Shown: positions 1 to 10,443, counted from the stretch's first letter. The stretch is 64,000 bases of DNA from CAWEYO01 sp963813315 (GCA_963813315.1 CAWEYO010000017.1:1-64000); one strand, 5' to 3'. Notes: generated by a model not told the origin, from the letters alone. Numbers and translations: made by a program.

Positions 1-520
1 AGCTCAAATTCGACATAGAGGAAATCTACAGTGAGGCGATCGCCCTTTGGGATTCCTCCGGCAGCAACGACATCGATCGCACACTCGAGTTCTTCACGTG
101 CATCTACCTTCCGGACAACATACTGGTTAAGTCAGACCGGGCGGGAATGATGAATTCCCTCGAAATTCGGGCACCGTTTCTCAGCCTCGAACTCGTCGAG
201 TTCGTCAGACGTTGCCGGCAAGCGTCAAGTACCGAAACGGCACTACGAAATGGATCCTGAAGGAGGCCCTGCGCCCGCTTTTGCCGTCGTCAATTGTTGA
301 CCGCCGCAAAAAGGGGTTCGGGATTCCGGTGGCCCAGTGGCTTCGCGACATGGATGGACAGCCCTCGATCAATATCGAGGGCATTCGGGAAGCAACGTTC
401 GACGCTTGGGACGCCGCCCATCGTGCACGGCGAGAGGATCAGCGCGGCGCATTGTGGTGCCGCAAGGTCCTCGACCATTACATCGCCGGAGAGAATGCGA
501 ACCTTTCGCAGGCAAACTGA
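1..520 (+). pseudogene. Asparagine synthase C-terminal part, frameshifted, cut by window edge
   Basis: This is the end of a class B (glutamine-hydrolysing type) asparagine synthase, the ATP-dependent amidation domain. Bases 3-211 read in one frame with the family stretch SDRAGMMNSLEIRAPFL. The continuation (LPASVKYRNGTTKWILKEAL, then KKGFGIPVAQWL) starts at 212 in another frame. The two frames join smoothly if one base is restored near 211, so this is a one-base loss. KKGFGIPVAQWL is the usual C-terminal signature of these proteins. The 5' part lies outside the window, so the N-terminal glutaminase domain cannot be judged. Proteins of this type often sit in exopolysaccharide or secondary-metabolite loci, but no such neighbour is visible. 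It may be a true pseudogene or a sequencing error. Confidence 0.75.
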
Positions 521-913
521 CTCTGCAGCGAGCTGATTAGCACCAAATCATCCTGGACGTCGCCGGCGGCAATCTCCTCGCCGACATGAGATAACCGCAC
601 CGATAACGAAACGCCAGTGGATCATCGGCAACAACGAGCGCCGATCATCGGCGGCGAGGCACGGCGCGGATCAACCTTCTGGGTAGGGCAGCGGCCTCGA
701 TCGTAGGCACGCGGCGCTACCTGCGCGTGTGGGGACGAGCACTGCGCCCGCCTTCACGACTGCCCTCCTTTGCTTCCTAGCTGGCACCTCGAGGGGCCAA
801 CTGTCGCCTGAATGATGTGGAGAATGCCTTCCACGCCCCAATTGCTCGCGCGAGCGGCCTATGGCAGAACATCGTTAACGGCGAAGAAATAGACTTTCGC
901 AGCTTGGCGGCTT
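521..913. other. Intergenic, nothing recognised
   Basis: About 390 bases between the asparagine synthase end and the amidase. I see no ORF with protein-family character, no tRNA-like fold and no clear terminator. Confidence 0.5.
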
Positions 914-2376
914 ATGAACGTCGCAATGGTGACACGTCGTGACTTTCTTGTCGGGTCAGGACTATTGGTGGCCCATCGACATGAAGCTCGCGCTGCGACC
1001 GTAACACCATTCTCATCCGCCACCGAGATCGCGGCCGCAATCTCTACCGGCGCAACCACCTCGCGTACTGTCTGCGAAGCATATCTCAATCGAATCATGG
1101 CAAAGAATTGGCTGATCGGCGCCGTCGTGACGGTGCGCTCTGCTCAGGCGATTTTGCCGAAGCGGATGCTTCGGATCAGAGGCGGGCCGCTCGTGCACCG
1201 CCGCTTAGTTCGCTGGACGGCGTTCCCTTTACCCTGAAGTCGCAGTTCGCCACGCTCGGCGTGCGCACGACAAACGGCGGTTATGGCGTAGATTTCGCAT
1301 CGCCACTCACCGATGGCGATATTGCTAAGCGACTGAAGGATGCCGGCCTAATCCTGATGGGCAAGACGAACGGGCCCGGCGAGGCGTACCGCACGAAGAC
1401 GCCAGCCTTCGGCGAGACAACGAATCCTTTCAATATGGCTTATGCGGTAGGGGGCTCATCAGGCGGGTCTGCCGCGGCAGTGGCAGCGGGCCTGACCGGT
1501 TTTGACATAGGGAGTGACACCGCTGGCTCGATCCGCATTCCCGCCTCATTCTGCGGCGTCTACGGCTTCAAGCCGACCAACGGTGCCGTCTCCAATAACG
1601 GGGACTGGGGCATCTCTCCGCCGTCGCGGCCGCCTTTTTTTCAGCTCGACTTTTGCAGCTACGGTCCGTTGACGCGGAGGATCGAGGATGTCGGTCCAAT
1701 TATTGAGATCATAGCTGGTCGCACACCGGCCCGTCCTGCTATCCCAGATCTCAGAGCGATCGGTGAGCCGGCACCGCAAGTGCATAAGCTGGTGAAGGTC
1801 GATCACATCGGCCCCTTCTGGAACCTTTCACCTGACGAGCAGGCGGCGCTTGATACGGTGTGCGCTGACCTGGCGACAGCGGGCATTACAATCGAGCACC
1901 GGCCGATCCCGTGGTTCGATGAAGCAATCTCGCTGAAAATCTACGAGGGCCTGTTTGGTGACCCTTCTGTGCTGGCCGCAGGATATCCGATCAACGAAAC
2001 GCCATGGATTGCAAGCGGGCTGAACTACGCCAAGATCATGGCGGCCACCTCGCAGGCGCACGTGCATATCGTTTGGCTGCAACAGCAGATCGAGGCTCTG
2101 ATGGGCGACGCTGAAGGGCTGATTCTGGCGACAACCGCGCTTCCCCCGCCGACTGTCGGGCCGGCGAATCTAAATCCAATCCCCTTCATAGCTTTCACGT
2201 CGATCTTCTCGCTGACGGGACACCCCGCCATCTCGATGCCGCTCGGTATCCGCAAAGCAACCGGCGTCCCCTTCGGGCTGCAGATCGTCGGGCGTCATTG
2301 GCGAGACTACGAACTGCTGCGGATCGCGGCGCAGGTCAATGCCCATCTGCCGGGATTCAGGGCCCCCGTGATTTGA
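914..2376 (+). pseudogene. Amidase (amidase-signature family) with Tat-like leader, frameshifted
   Basis: This is an amidase-signature hydrolase acting on C-N amide bonds; the substrate cannot be told. The N-terminus (TRRDFLVGSGLLVA) is a twin-arginine-type leader, so export is likely. The first frame covers about 80 residues. At about 1152, within a run of four T, the coding frame changes and then continues to 2376. Restoring one base joins AVVTVRSAQA to AEADASDQRR. The downstream part has the Ser-cisSer-Lys triad region: the Lys in PFTLKSQFATLG, the Gly/Ser-rich GGSSGGSAAAVAAG and the nucleophile loop GSDTAGSIRIPA. Length after repair (about 485 aa) fits the family. The start could be ATG 914 or ATG 929. 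The break in a short homopolymer makes a sequencing error plausible. Confidence 0.75.
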
Positions 2377-2959
2377 TGCCGGCTCATTGCTTGGCATATA
2401 GTCACTCGGCGTCAGCCATTTCGACATCTGAAGGACAAGCGCAGGCAGATCGTGACGACCTTACCGGGCGCTGTCCAGGAAGTTCGAGGTGTATGCTGGA
2501 CAAAGGGACCCTCTAAATCCCAAAGCCACTCGTCGCAAACTCCTGCCGGCAATTCCGACGCCGGCATCGCCTCGACCACTACTCAACCGGCATTCGCCAG
2601 CGTGCCGCGAGAGCGCAAGCCGAGCGGAACCTGTCGAAGCTCTCGCCCGTTGCGGACAAGCGGCCAAGCCACACCGACAAGGCAATGATCGCGCAGCCAC
2701 TCGAGGCATTTGATCCGGACCAGAACTACTCTAGCATGCCGAATACATGCGCAATCCGGGCAATTCCGAGCGAAACGTCTTTATCGCCGCCGTTCGAACT
2801 CAGCATCATGAATCCCGGAAATCTGTCCTCGATCAAACCGTGGCGCTCGATTTCGGGCAGATCCGCTGATGCGAAGTTCGCGAAGCTTAGCTTTCGCGGC
2901 AAGGCAAAAGCGCCCGCTCGCGCAGGAAGTAGCTCTTGAAGTCAAGAAGTGTAGAATGC
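2377..2959. other. Intergenic, nothing recognised
   Basis: About 580 bases between the amidase and the ribbon-helix-helix remnant. Several short open frames exist but none resembles a protein family I know, and no RNA gene is visible. Confidence 0.4.
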
Positions 2960-3160
2960 ATGCCTTCCAAACTCGCGATCGGCACCGAAACCACGAAGAT
3001 CATCTCGCCGTCCCGAAAACTTGGATCGGCAAGATTGAAGAATGGGCGCGCGAAGCAGCGGCCGATTCCGGACAAATCGGAGGCGATAAGAGTTCTGGTC
3101 GAGCGCGCGCTGGAGGCTGAGGGCATGATCGGTTCAAGTGAGAATGATTGTCGACCTTAA
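2960..3160 (+). pseudogene. Small ribbon-helix-helix protein, broken reading frame
   Basis: The frame from ATG 2960 ends with RPIPDKSEAIRVLVERALEA, which is typical of the second half of a CopG/Arc-type ribbon-helix-helix domain. The first half of the domain, VPKTWIGKIEEWAR, lies in a different frame between about 3010 and 3050. Two compensating frame changes are therefore needed to give one small DNA-binding protein of about 65 residues. Its end overlaps the start of the following hypothetical gene, so the two could once have formed a regulator-partner pair. This reading rests on sequence feel for the family and not on an alignment. Confidence 0.45.
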
Positions 3161-3569
3161 GAAACTCCGTGAGGCGATCGGGGAAGTCGCCGAAATCGCA
3201 CGGGAAGGGCACGAGGCGAACGAGGAACTCTTCGTGGAGATTGCCGCCGCCTACGATCTAAGGCCGGAACTGCTCACCCGAAAATTCCACGAGCAGTTTC
3301 CAGACGGTCTTGGCGATTGTATAGCGACTAGACGGGACAATATCCGCCGCCTAGTTAGAGCGATGGTTGAAGACGAGCGTCGTTTCTGGAAGCAACCTCC
3401 AAACATCCCCATCGTCGATTTTCTGGACCAAAGGGGGCGTCGGTACACAGGCTACTACAGCCAATCGCTCCGAGTTTCCGGCGAGTACTCCTACAAGGGG
3501 ATCAGGCACAGGGATGGGATGCTGGTGGAGGGATTCGATGAGGATCAGATCGTCTTGATTCCTGATTAG
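3138..3569 (+). CDS. Hypothetical protein, about 143 aa
   Basis: Function unknown. The protein is charged, with a helical N-terminal half (residues 1-80, rich in Glu, Arg and Leu) and a C-terminal half with aromatic residues (TGYYSQSLRVSGEYSYKG). It has no signal peptide, membrane segment or recognised catalytic motif. The frame opens with GTG at 3138, followed by ATG at 3144, and either could be the start because no strong ribosome binding site separates them. It overlaps the end of the broken ribbon-helix-helix frame by about 20 bases, so a two-gene unit is possible. Coding character is reasonable, with a clean stop and no internal break. Confidence 0.6.
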   Translation: MRMIVDLKKLREAIGEVAEIAREGHEANEELFVEIAAAYDLRPELLTRKFHEQFPDGLGDCIATRRDNIRRLVRAMVEDERRFWKQPPNIPIVDFLDQRGRRYTGYYSQSLRVSGEYSYKGIRHRDGMLVEGFDEDQIVLIPD

Positions 3570-3596
3570 AGTTTACACTTCCTTCGAATCGCTAGG

Positions 3597-4302
3597 TCAT
3601 TCGAATAGATCGGTCCGAAGCGGTTCCTCTCGGTCGAGAATGTCCGGTGTGTCGTTCTTCGGCGAGCCGACTTTGCGATTGATCGGCCACATTGTCATCA
3701 ATTTGGCCGGAAACGGCCTCAGCAGGTCACGCGGGTCCTCATGAAGTAGCCATCGGCTGTAGTCTGCAGGACCGAGAATGACCGGCATGCGGTTGTGGAT
3801 GGTTGCCATCATCTCGTTTGGCTCACAGGTAAGCACGCAGAAGGTACGGATTGTCTCTTCGGTTTTCGGGTCGTGCCACACGTGCCACATCTCCCAGATC
3901 GCAGCGAGCGCGAATGGTTCGCCCGACGTCATGGCGATGGCGTAGGGCTGCTTGTCCTTGCCGGTACTGTAGATGTCCTTCCACTCGAAGAAGCCGTCGA
4001 TCGGCATCAGTGCCCGGCGCTGCTGATATGACCACTTGAATAAGCCATTCGTCGCCACGGTTTCGGACCTGGCGTTGATCACCAGCCCTCCGGTTTTTGT
4101 GACGAAACCCCAGCGGCCCGAGACGAACATCGTGGAGCCTTGTGCAAGCTCGTCGACAATGATGATCGGATAATCCTGCGTCGGCGCTCCGTTATAGACG
4201 TGGCAAGGTGTTGCCAAGCGCGCCGACTTCGGCCGGATCGGAAAAACTGAAATGCGACACCATGTCGGCCAGGGTGGATTTCACATAGACGCGTCCGCAC
4301 AT
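3597..4302 (-). pseudogene. SRAP/YedK-type SOS-associated peptidase, frameshifted
   Basis: SRAP (HMCES/YedK) proteins crosslink to abasic sites in single-stranded DNA through an N-terminal cysteine left after Met removal. ATG at 4302 opens MCGRVYVKSTLADMVSHF, which supplies the expected Cys2. That frame stops after about 36 codons. The rest (YNGAPTQDYPIIIV to the stop at 3597) lies in another frame. Removing one base near 4198 joins NTLPR to YNGAPTQ. Downstream motifs are intact: GFVTK, INARSETV, RRALMPIDGFFEWK and IHNRMPVIL. Repaired length is about 234 aa, normal for the family. Without Cys2 the downstream frame alone would be inactive. A one-base insertion in the assembly is an alternative to real decay. 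Confidence 0.78.
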
Positions 4303-4705
4303 GGCGCGCGAAGTTATGCATTGCGATACGAAATTGCTAGCGCAGGTGGGTGCAGGCAAAGCTCTTCTAGCGGTTGTAAGCGGACGTTCCTGTTGCCGAT
4401 TGCTAAGGCGGGGTTGCGCCAGAACCTGACGCCCAGCACCGAGTTATTGAACGTCTTGAATGGGCCCGTAAGCCGACCGTCAGCTTGTGGCATTCAGAAC
4501 GCTATAGGCGGACATTCAGCGAGGTAAGATCAACGCCTCTAACTGACCCAAGGCGGGCGCGCAGGGAGCGTATCTCGCTAAGCAGTCGCGCAAAACCCTC
4601 TGTGGACACCCGATTTTCAGCTTCTGCACCGGGAAGATAACGTCACTGTCGAGGGCTAAGGGATGTTCGGCGTCTACAGTGGCACAACTCAAGAGCGCGG
4701 AAAGG
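4303..4705. other. Intergenic, nothing recognised
   Basis: About 400 bases between the 5' end of the SRAP gene and the 3' end of the kinase gene. There is no family-like ORF and no RNA gene is visible. Confidence 0.4.
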
Positions 4706-6309
4706 TCAGCCCCTGATCTCGCGACCGACATTTTGAAGCGCCTTGAACGCGACGAAGCGTTTCAAATGCCAGTCAACCGTCGCGGGGTCGGGCACACAGA
4801 TTTCGCCCAGCTCGGACATCGCGTCCATCGCTTCTGCGATATTGCCAAAACGGCCGGCGGCGGTTGCGGCAAGGATGGCGGACCCGAGCAACACCGGTTC
4901 CGGCGAGGTAGAAGCGGCGACTGTAAGACCGGTTGCGTCGGCAAGTATCTGCCGCACGAGCGGGCTTTGCCCGGCACCGCCGCTGACCACGATCGTGTCG
5001 GTCGGAATGCCTTCCGCCTGTTGCGCGGCGACGATCTGCCGCGCTCCATATCCGAGACCGCACAAGCCCGCAATATAGAGACCGATCAGGCTCTCGATAC
5101 CGGTGTCCATGCCGATCCCAGCCACAAGCGCCCGCGCGTCTGGGTCGGCGAAAGGTGCGCGGTTGCCGAGAAACTCTGGGACGACATGCACGCCGTCGAC
5201 AAGTCTCTCCACCGCGGCCGAACCGCCGCGCGTCTCGGCTTCGCGCGCCAGCCAGGCGGCGAGCCCAATTTTGTCTGCCGCGGCGCGTGTCGCCGCACCC
5301 TGTGCTGCCGGATGGAGTAGCACCAGATGGTCGATCGCCGCGCCCGCAGCGGATTGGCCGCCCTCGTTCAGCCAAAGTCCAGGGATCATCGCCGAAAAGT
5401 ACGGACCCCAGACGCCCTTGACGAAGGCCGGGCGTTCGGTGGTCGTCATGGTGCATGCTGAGGTTCCGAACACATAGGCCATGCGGGTCAGTACGGTTCC
5501 CGGTCCACCCCGTGCGCCGACTGTTCCAATACCGCCGGCATGTGCGTCGATCAGTCCCGCAGCCACTGCGGTTCCCGGGTTGAGCCCAAGTTCACCGGCG
5601 GCTTCGCGCGTCAGCCCCAATCCGAGCGGCGTGCCGCCGGGAACGATCTCGGTGCCGATGCGGGCAAAACCCTCGTCGGCGATAGCGCCAAGCCCCACGG
5701 CGCGGAAATAGTCGCCATCCCAGCGTTGCTCATGCGCCAGGTAGGTCCATTTGCAGGTGACTGTGCACATGGACCGCGCCAGGTTGTTGGTGCGCGCCAA
5801 GTCAGGAAGTCGGTCAGGTCGAAGAATTGCCATGCCGCCTCGAAGGTCTGGGGCAGCTTTTCCGCTAGCCAGAGCAGCTTCGGCGTTTCCATTTCCGGCG
5901 AGATCGTGCCGCCGACATAGCGCAACACATTGGCGCCGGTGGTGTTGATCCGCCGCGCTTGATCGGTCGCTCGGTGATCCATCCAGACGATGATGTTGCG
6001 AGCGGGATCGCCCGACGGTCCGACCGCGACCGGCGCGCCGCCCTTGCCCAGCACGACGAGCGAACAGGTCGCGTCGAAGCCAATTCCGGCAACGGATATC
6101 GGATCGATGGCCGCTGCAGCGAGCGTTTCGCGTACGCTGCCGCAGACGGCGCGCCAGATATCGTCGCTTGACTGTTCGACGATATCCCCCGGCTCGCGCC
6201 ATATGCGGATTTCGGCCTTGGCCGAGGCGAGCAACTTGCCAGTGGCGTCGAACACACCGGCGCGAGCACTGCCGGTTCCGACATCAATGCCTATGAAGTG
6301 TTCGGCCAT
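4706..6309 (-). pseudogene. FGGY-family pentulose kinase (probably D-ribulokinase), frameshifted
   Basis: This is a sugar kinase of the FGGY family, likely converting D-ribulose to D-ribulose 5-phosphate as the last step of this operon. ATG 6309 starts AEHFIGIDVGTGSARAGVFD, the first phosphate-binding region. The frame breaks near 5792, where one base seems lost: DFLTWRA continues as TNNLARSMCTVTCKWTYLAH in the next frame. From there to 4706 the protein is continuous and includes VFGTSACTM, GPYFSAMIPGLWLNEGGQS and the second ATP-binding motif VVSGGAGQSPLVRQILAD. Repaired length of about 534 aa fits pentulose kinases. It lies 11 bases downstream of the dehydrogenase, as expected for one transcript. 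The ribulose assignment is inferred from neighbours and general similarity. Confidence 0.78.
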
Positions 6310-6320
6310 TGCCCGTCGCC

Positions 6321-7049
6321 TCAAAGATCCACGCTGTTCGGCAGGATAACAAGGTCGCGGATCACGACGTTCCTTGGCCGGGTCAACATGAACATCACCG
6401 CGTCAGCTACCTCCTTCGGCTCCATTAGCGAGCCGTTGGCGAGCGCCTCGTCCATCTTCGCCTTGGGCCAGTCGCTTAGCAACGCCGTCACTACCGGCCC
6501 GGGCAAAACGGCGCCGACCCGTATACCGTGTTTTGAAACCTGCCTGCGGAGCGTATGGACGAAAGCCTGCACGGCGAATTTGGAGGCAGTGTAGACCGGT
6601 TCCCAGACCACCGGCACGACACCCGCCACTGAACTCGTAACGATCACGTCGCCGGTCTTGCGCTCCGCCATGTGCGGCAACACGGCATGGATCGTACGGA
6701 AGGCTGCGTTGATGTTGAGGTTAAGCATACGATCCCAGGCGTCGGGGTCGCCTTCCAGCACGTCACCGCCGATATAGGCGCCGGCATTGGCGTGGAAAAT
6801 ATCGAGCCGGCCGCTCTTCTCCAGGATGGCTGGCATCATTCCGGCCACGCTCCTAGGGTCCAGGAGGTCGACCACAACCGGGAAGGCCTGAGAGCCGATC
6901 TCCGCACAGAGTTCGCTCAGCCGGTCCGCCGCCCGATCGACCAGCGCCACTTGCGCGCCGGCCGCCAGCATGGCCCGTGCGCATTCGAGGCCTATGCCGG
7001 ACGCCGCGCCCGTGACGGCCGCGACCTTCCCGATGAGTTCTTGTGCCAT
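6321..7049 (-). CDS. SDR dehydrogenase, probably ribitol (pentitol) 2-dehydrogenase
   Basis: This is a short-chain dehydrogenase/reductase of 242 aa. TGAASGIG (residues 13-20) is the dinucleotide-binding loop, DRAADR after strand 2 suggests NAD preference, NAGAY follows the usual pattern, and the catalytic set is Ser in VTSSVAG plus YTASK. ATG 7049 was chosen over upstream possibilities because GGAGG lies just before it and the protein then starts with the standard ELIGKVAAVTGAAS. Sitting between a monosaccharide ABC transporter and a pentulose kinase, it most likely oxidises a pentitol such as ribitol to D-ribulose. It is one of the few intact catabolic genes of this operon. The substrate is an inference from context. 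Confidence 0.8.
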   Translation of the reverse strand: MAQELIGKVAAVTGAASGIGLECARAMLAAGAQVALVDRAADRLSELCAEIGSQAFPVVVDLLDPRSVAGMMPAILEKSGRLDIFHANAGAYIGGDVLEGDPDAWDRMLNLNINAAFRTIHAVLPHMAERKTGDVIVTSSVAGVVPVVWEPVYTASKFAVQAFVHTLRRQVSKHGIRVGAVLPGPVVTALLSDWPKAKMDEALANGSLMEPKEVADAVMFMLTRPRNVVIRDLVILPNSVDL

Positions 7050-7062
7050 CGGTTTGCCTCCT

Positions 7063-8325
7063 TCAGGCCCGGCCATGCGACAAGCGTGAGCGCCGCGCAA
7101 GGGAGTCGACGATGACCGCGATCGCGAGGACACCCCCGGTGATCATGTAGCGAAGCGAAGACGAGAGATCGAGCAGCGTCAGGCCGCTGGCGATCGCCTG
7201 GATGACGATGATGCCGAGCAACGCAGAATAGGCGCTGCCGCGCCCGCCGAAAAGGCTGGTCCCACCGATCACGGCCGCCGCGATGGCGTTGAGGTTGACG
7301 TCGCCGGTACCGGCCTGCTGGCTGGAGGCGGCGAGCCGTGCTGCCGCCAGCACGCCGCCGGCGGCAGCTAGCGTTGCGCACAGCACGAAGGCCGATGCAT
7401 AGATCCGCTTGACGTTGATGCCGGCCCTGCGCGCCGCCTCGCGATTGCCGCCGACGGCCGTCATGGCGCGGCCCCACTGCGTCCGCGTAAAAGCGTAGTT
7501 CATCAGAACCACAAGGCCGACAAAAAGGCCGAACATCCAAGGGACGCCGCGCGACTGGTTGAGATAGATGACGACGAGGGCGAGCAGCGCGGTGATCACT
7601 ACTGCCTGGAGCACGGCTGCGCCGGTTGAAGACGACGAAAGACCCGCACCGCGGCGCCGTTACGCGGTGTCCGTATTCGGGTCACAAAGATCGCGATACC
7701 GACAGCGGCCACCAGCAGGTAGGATAGCCAGTCGGGCATGACCAGGGTCTGGCCGAAACTCACGAGTGCCGAATCGTAGGGCAGGTTGATCGAGCCGGTC
7801 GAGCCCAGAAGGTACAGTTGGAGACCAAGCACTGCGAGCAGGCCAGCCAGCGTGGAGACGAAACTCGGCATCCCGAATCGGTTGTACAGGAAGGCGTAGA
7901 TCGAGCCGATCAGCGCGCCGGCGACGAGCGCCGCGGCGATCGCCCCGACCAGCGGCCAGCCGCTGTTGACCCAGAGCACGCCGAGCAGCGCAGACGCCAG
8001 ACCGCTGACGGAACCCACTGAAAGGTCGATCTCGCCAAGCATCAGGACGCACACGATGCCGAGCGAGATCACCCCGATGGTCGAGCAGTCGAACAGCAGG
8101 TTGACCAGATTGTTGGCCGATAGAAAGATCGGATTGATATACTGGAAGATCGACCGAGATGACGATCAGGCCGATGATCACCGGGAGCGAGCCGAGATCG
8201 CCCGAACGCACCCGGTCGATGAAGGCGCGGATGGAGCCGGAAATCCCACTTTCGTCCTTGAGGCGCTCATCCGCGCGATCTATGAGCGGCGCGCTCGAGG
8301 CCGGAGGTTTGGTGTCGACGGTCAT
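7063..8325 (-). pseudogene. Monosaccharide ABC transporter permease (XylH/RbsC type), two frame breaks
   Basis: This is an inner-membrane permease for sugar or polyol uptake with the binding protein and ATPase encoded upstream. Three frames must be joined. ATG 8325 to about 8152 gives the N-terminus and first membrane helix (SLPVIIGLIVIS). Then FQYINPIFLSANNLVNLLFD through LGEIDLSVGSVSGL, the conserved permease signature, runs to about 7620. Then LQAVVITALLALVVIYLNQS runs to the stop at 7063, including NREAARRAGINVKRIY and GGTSLFGGRGSA. One break looks like an extra base and the other like a missing base. The start overlaps the stop of the ATPase gene as ATGA, showing translational coupling. 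As written it cannot yield a full permease. Confidence 0.78.
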
Positions 8326-9147
8326 GGTTGCCCTCCCGGCATCGGCTGATTTTCTTCTGCGGCGAGGCGGCTGGCGCGCCGCGATACGGCATTGTCGGAC
8401 GCGCCAGTGATGGCACTGACCAGTTCCTGATTTGACGCCTCGGGATAGAAGATGCCGTTGTTTCGTCCGAGCCTGAGCACGACGATGCGATCGGCAACGG
8501 CACGCACGTCCTCCATGTTGTGGCTGATCATCACCACGCCGTGGTCGCGGTCGCGCAAACGCTCGATGAGGTTGAGTACCTCGGCCGTCTGAGCGACCCC
8601 CAGAGCCGCGGTCGGCTCATCGAGCAGGATCACTTTGGGATCGAGAAGCAGCGATCGGGCGATCGCAACAGTCTGGCGCTGGCCGCCCGACAGACGATGC
8701 GATCGGCTCCCGCACGCTCGGAATGCGGGCTGCAAGTTCGCGCAGAAGCGTCCAGGCCCTGATCTCCATCGACACTTCGTCGAGGGCGAGCGGACTCAGC
8801 TCCTGGCCGAGATAGATGTTGGCCACCACATCGAGGTTCTCGCACAGAGCGAGGTCCTGGAAGACGGTGGCGATACCGAGCTTGAGCGCTGCGCTCGGGC
8901 CGTCGAGGGTGACCGGCCGTCCCTCGAAGGTGATGGTGCCGGAACTCGGCTGATGGACGCCAGCCAGAATCTTGACCAGCGTCGACTTGCCCGCACCGTT
9001 GTCGCCGACCAACGCCACGACCTCGCCAGCGTGGATATCGAGTTCGATATCGGTCAGCGCCTGCACGGCGCCGAAGTGCTTGGAGATGTTGCGCAGGCTG
9101 AGCACCACTTCGCGCTCTGCCGCTACTTTATGCGTCAAGTGCGCCAT
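8322..9147 (-). pseudogene. Sugar ABC transporter ATP-binding protein, frameshifted
   Basis: This is the cytoplasmic ATPase of the same uptake system. The N-terminal frame from 9147 contains Walker A (GDNGAGKST), the Q-loop (FQDLALCEN) and ends near 8700. The C-terminal frame contains the signature LSGGQRQTVAIA, Walker B (KVILLDEPTAAL) and the H-loop (MISHNM). One extra base near 8698 separates IPSVREPIAS from LSGGQ. The protein is of the single-ATPase-domain kind (about 270 aa after repair), as in FrcA-type fructose or polyol transporters, and not the double-domain RbsA type. Its stop overlaps the permease start. It is the third damaged gene in this operon. Confidence 0.8.
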
Positions 9148-9235
9148 GTGTCAGGCCCTCCGTTCGTGCTGCCTCGAATGCGAAGAAGTTGGCGTCCGGC
9201 CGCGGGAGGCACGACCGGACGCCTCGATGCCCGGC

Positions 9236-10300
9236 CTATTGTATGATGCCGAGCTCTTTGCAGCCCTCGGCGTAACGACCGGCGCAAAGCTCCTCGGCGG
9301 TCTGAATCTTCTTGTCGATGATCTCGGCCTTGAGATTCTCGCGCGTCACCACCGCCGGAACAAAGAGTTCGGAGGGCGTGTCAAATAGCGTCGTCTTCGC
9401 TTCCGGCGTCTCTCCTTTGAGGAACTTGACGGCGACATTGGCAGCGGCCGCCGCCACGATCTCGCTCGGCTTGGAGATCGTGTTGTACTGGTCGCCGGCG
9501 ATGATGAGCTGGAGCGCGGCGATCGTCGCGTCGTTTCCGGAGACGGGCGGAACGGGGTCGACGCCGGCAGCCTTGAGCGCCGCGATGGCGCCGCCAGCGG
9601 TGCCGTCGTTCGCGGCCACAACGCCGAGGATCTTACCCGGGAAGCGGGTGATCTGACCGCTGGCCCATTGCTGCGCCTTGGGCGGCGCCCAGTCCGGCGT
9701 GTCGTATTCGGCGAGGATGGGATAGCCGCTGTTGTCGAGACCGGCATGGATGCCCTTCTTGATCAATCCAGCGGCCGCGTCGACCGGCGAGCCGTTGATC
9801 TGCAGCACGCCCGCGCCGTCTTCAGCCTTGGCGCCCATGGCCTTGAGTTTCTCGACCAGCGAGTCGGCGATGGCCTTGCCGATGCCTTCATTGTCGAACG
9901 AGACATAGTAGTCGGCCCCGGCGTCCGGGATCGGCCGGTCGTAGGCGATAACCTTGACGCCCTGCGCCTGCGCCTGCTTGACCAGCGAGGCCGCCGCCGC
10001 GGAGTCCACGGGATCGAGTACTATCACCTTGGCGCCCTGCGTGATCAGCGAGTTGAACTGCTGTTGCTGGCGCGAAATGTCTGCGTCGGCGTTCTGGTAG
10101 ACCACCTTGCAGTTCGGGCAGAGCTTTTTCATCTCATTGATGAAGCCCGGCGAGTCATGCTCCTCGTAACGGGTCGAGCCCTGGTCGGGCATCAGGAAGC
10201 CGACTGTCGCGTCGTCCTGCGCAAACGCTGCTCCGCTCAGCAAGGTAAGCGACAGCGCGGCCAGGCCCGCTGTCATCCATGAATTCAGTGATTTCGCCAT
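9236..10300 (-). CDS. Periplasmic monosaccharide/polyol-binding protein (XylF/RbsB type)
   Basis: This is the solute-binding component of the sugar ABC transporter encoded downstream, 354 aa and intact. Residues 1-27 form a Sec signal peptide ending at GAAFAQ. The mature part has the two-lobed periplasmic binding fold expected of the peripla_BP_4 class: VGFLMPDQGSTRYE, GAKVIVLDPVDSAAA, VIAYDRPIPDAGADYYVSFDN, NDGTAGGAIAALKAAG and VSGNDATIAALQLI. Its long Ala-rich form with two Cys near the N-terminus (LCPNCK) and near the C-terminus (ELCAGRYAEGC) suggests disulfides in the periplasm. It is separated from the regulator upstream by about 140 bases, enough for its own promoter, and is the first gene of the transport and catabolic unit. 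Confidence 0.85.
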   Translation of the reverse strand: MAKSLNSWMTAGLAALSLTLLSGAAFAQDDATVGFLMPDQGSTRYEEHDSPGFINEMKKLCPNCKVVYQNADADISRQQQQFNSLITQGAKVIVLDPVDSAAAASLVKQAQAQGVKVIAYDRPIPDAGADYYVSFDNEGIGKAIADSLVEKLKAMGAKAEDGAGVLQINGSPVDAAAGLIKKGIHAGLDNSGYPILAEYDTPDWAPPKAQQWASGQITRFPGKILGVVAANDGTAGGAIAALKAAGVDPVPPVSGNDATIAALQLIIAGDQYNTISKPSEIVAAAAANVAVKFLKGETPEAKTTLFDTPSELFVPAVVTRENLKAEIIDKKIQTAEELCAGRYAEGCKELGIIQ

Positions 10301-10443
10301 AATTGTTTTCTCCAGTTCGAGTTCTGACTTCTGAGTACGGCTCGCATGGCATTGCGTTGTCTAACGATACTTCTTCGCAGACTCGTTGGCAGCGAGCTGT
10401 GTCCATTTAAGTCGATGCTTTTCTGTTCCTCCCTATCCTCCGA

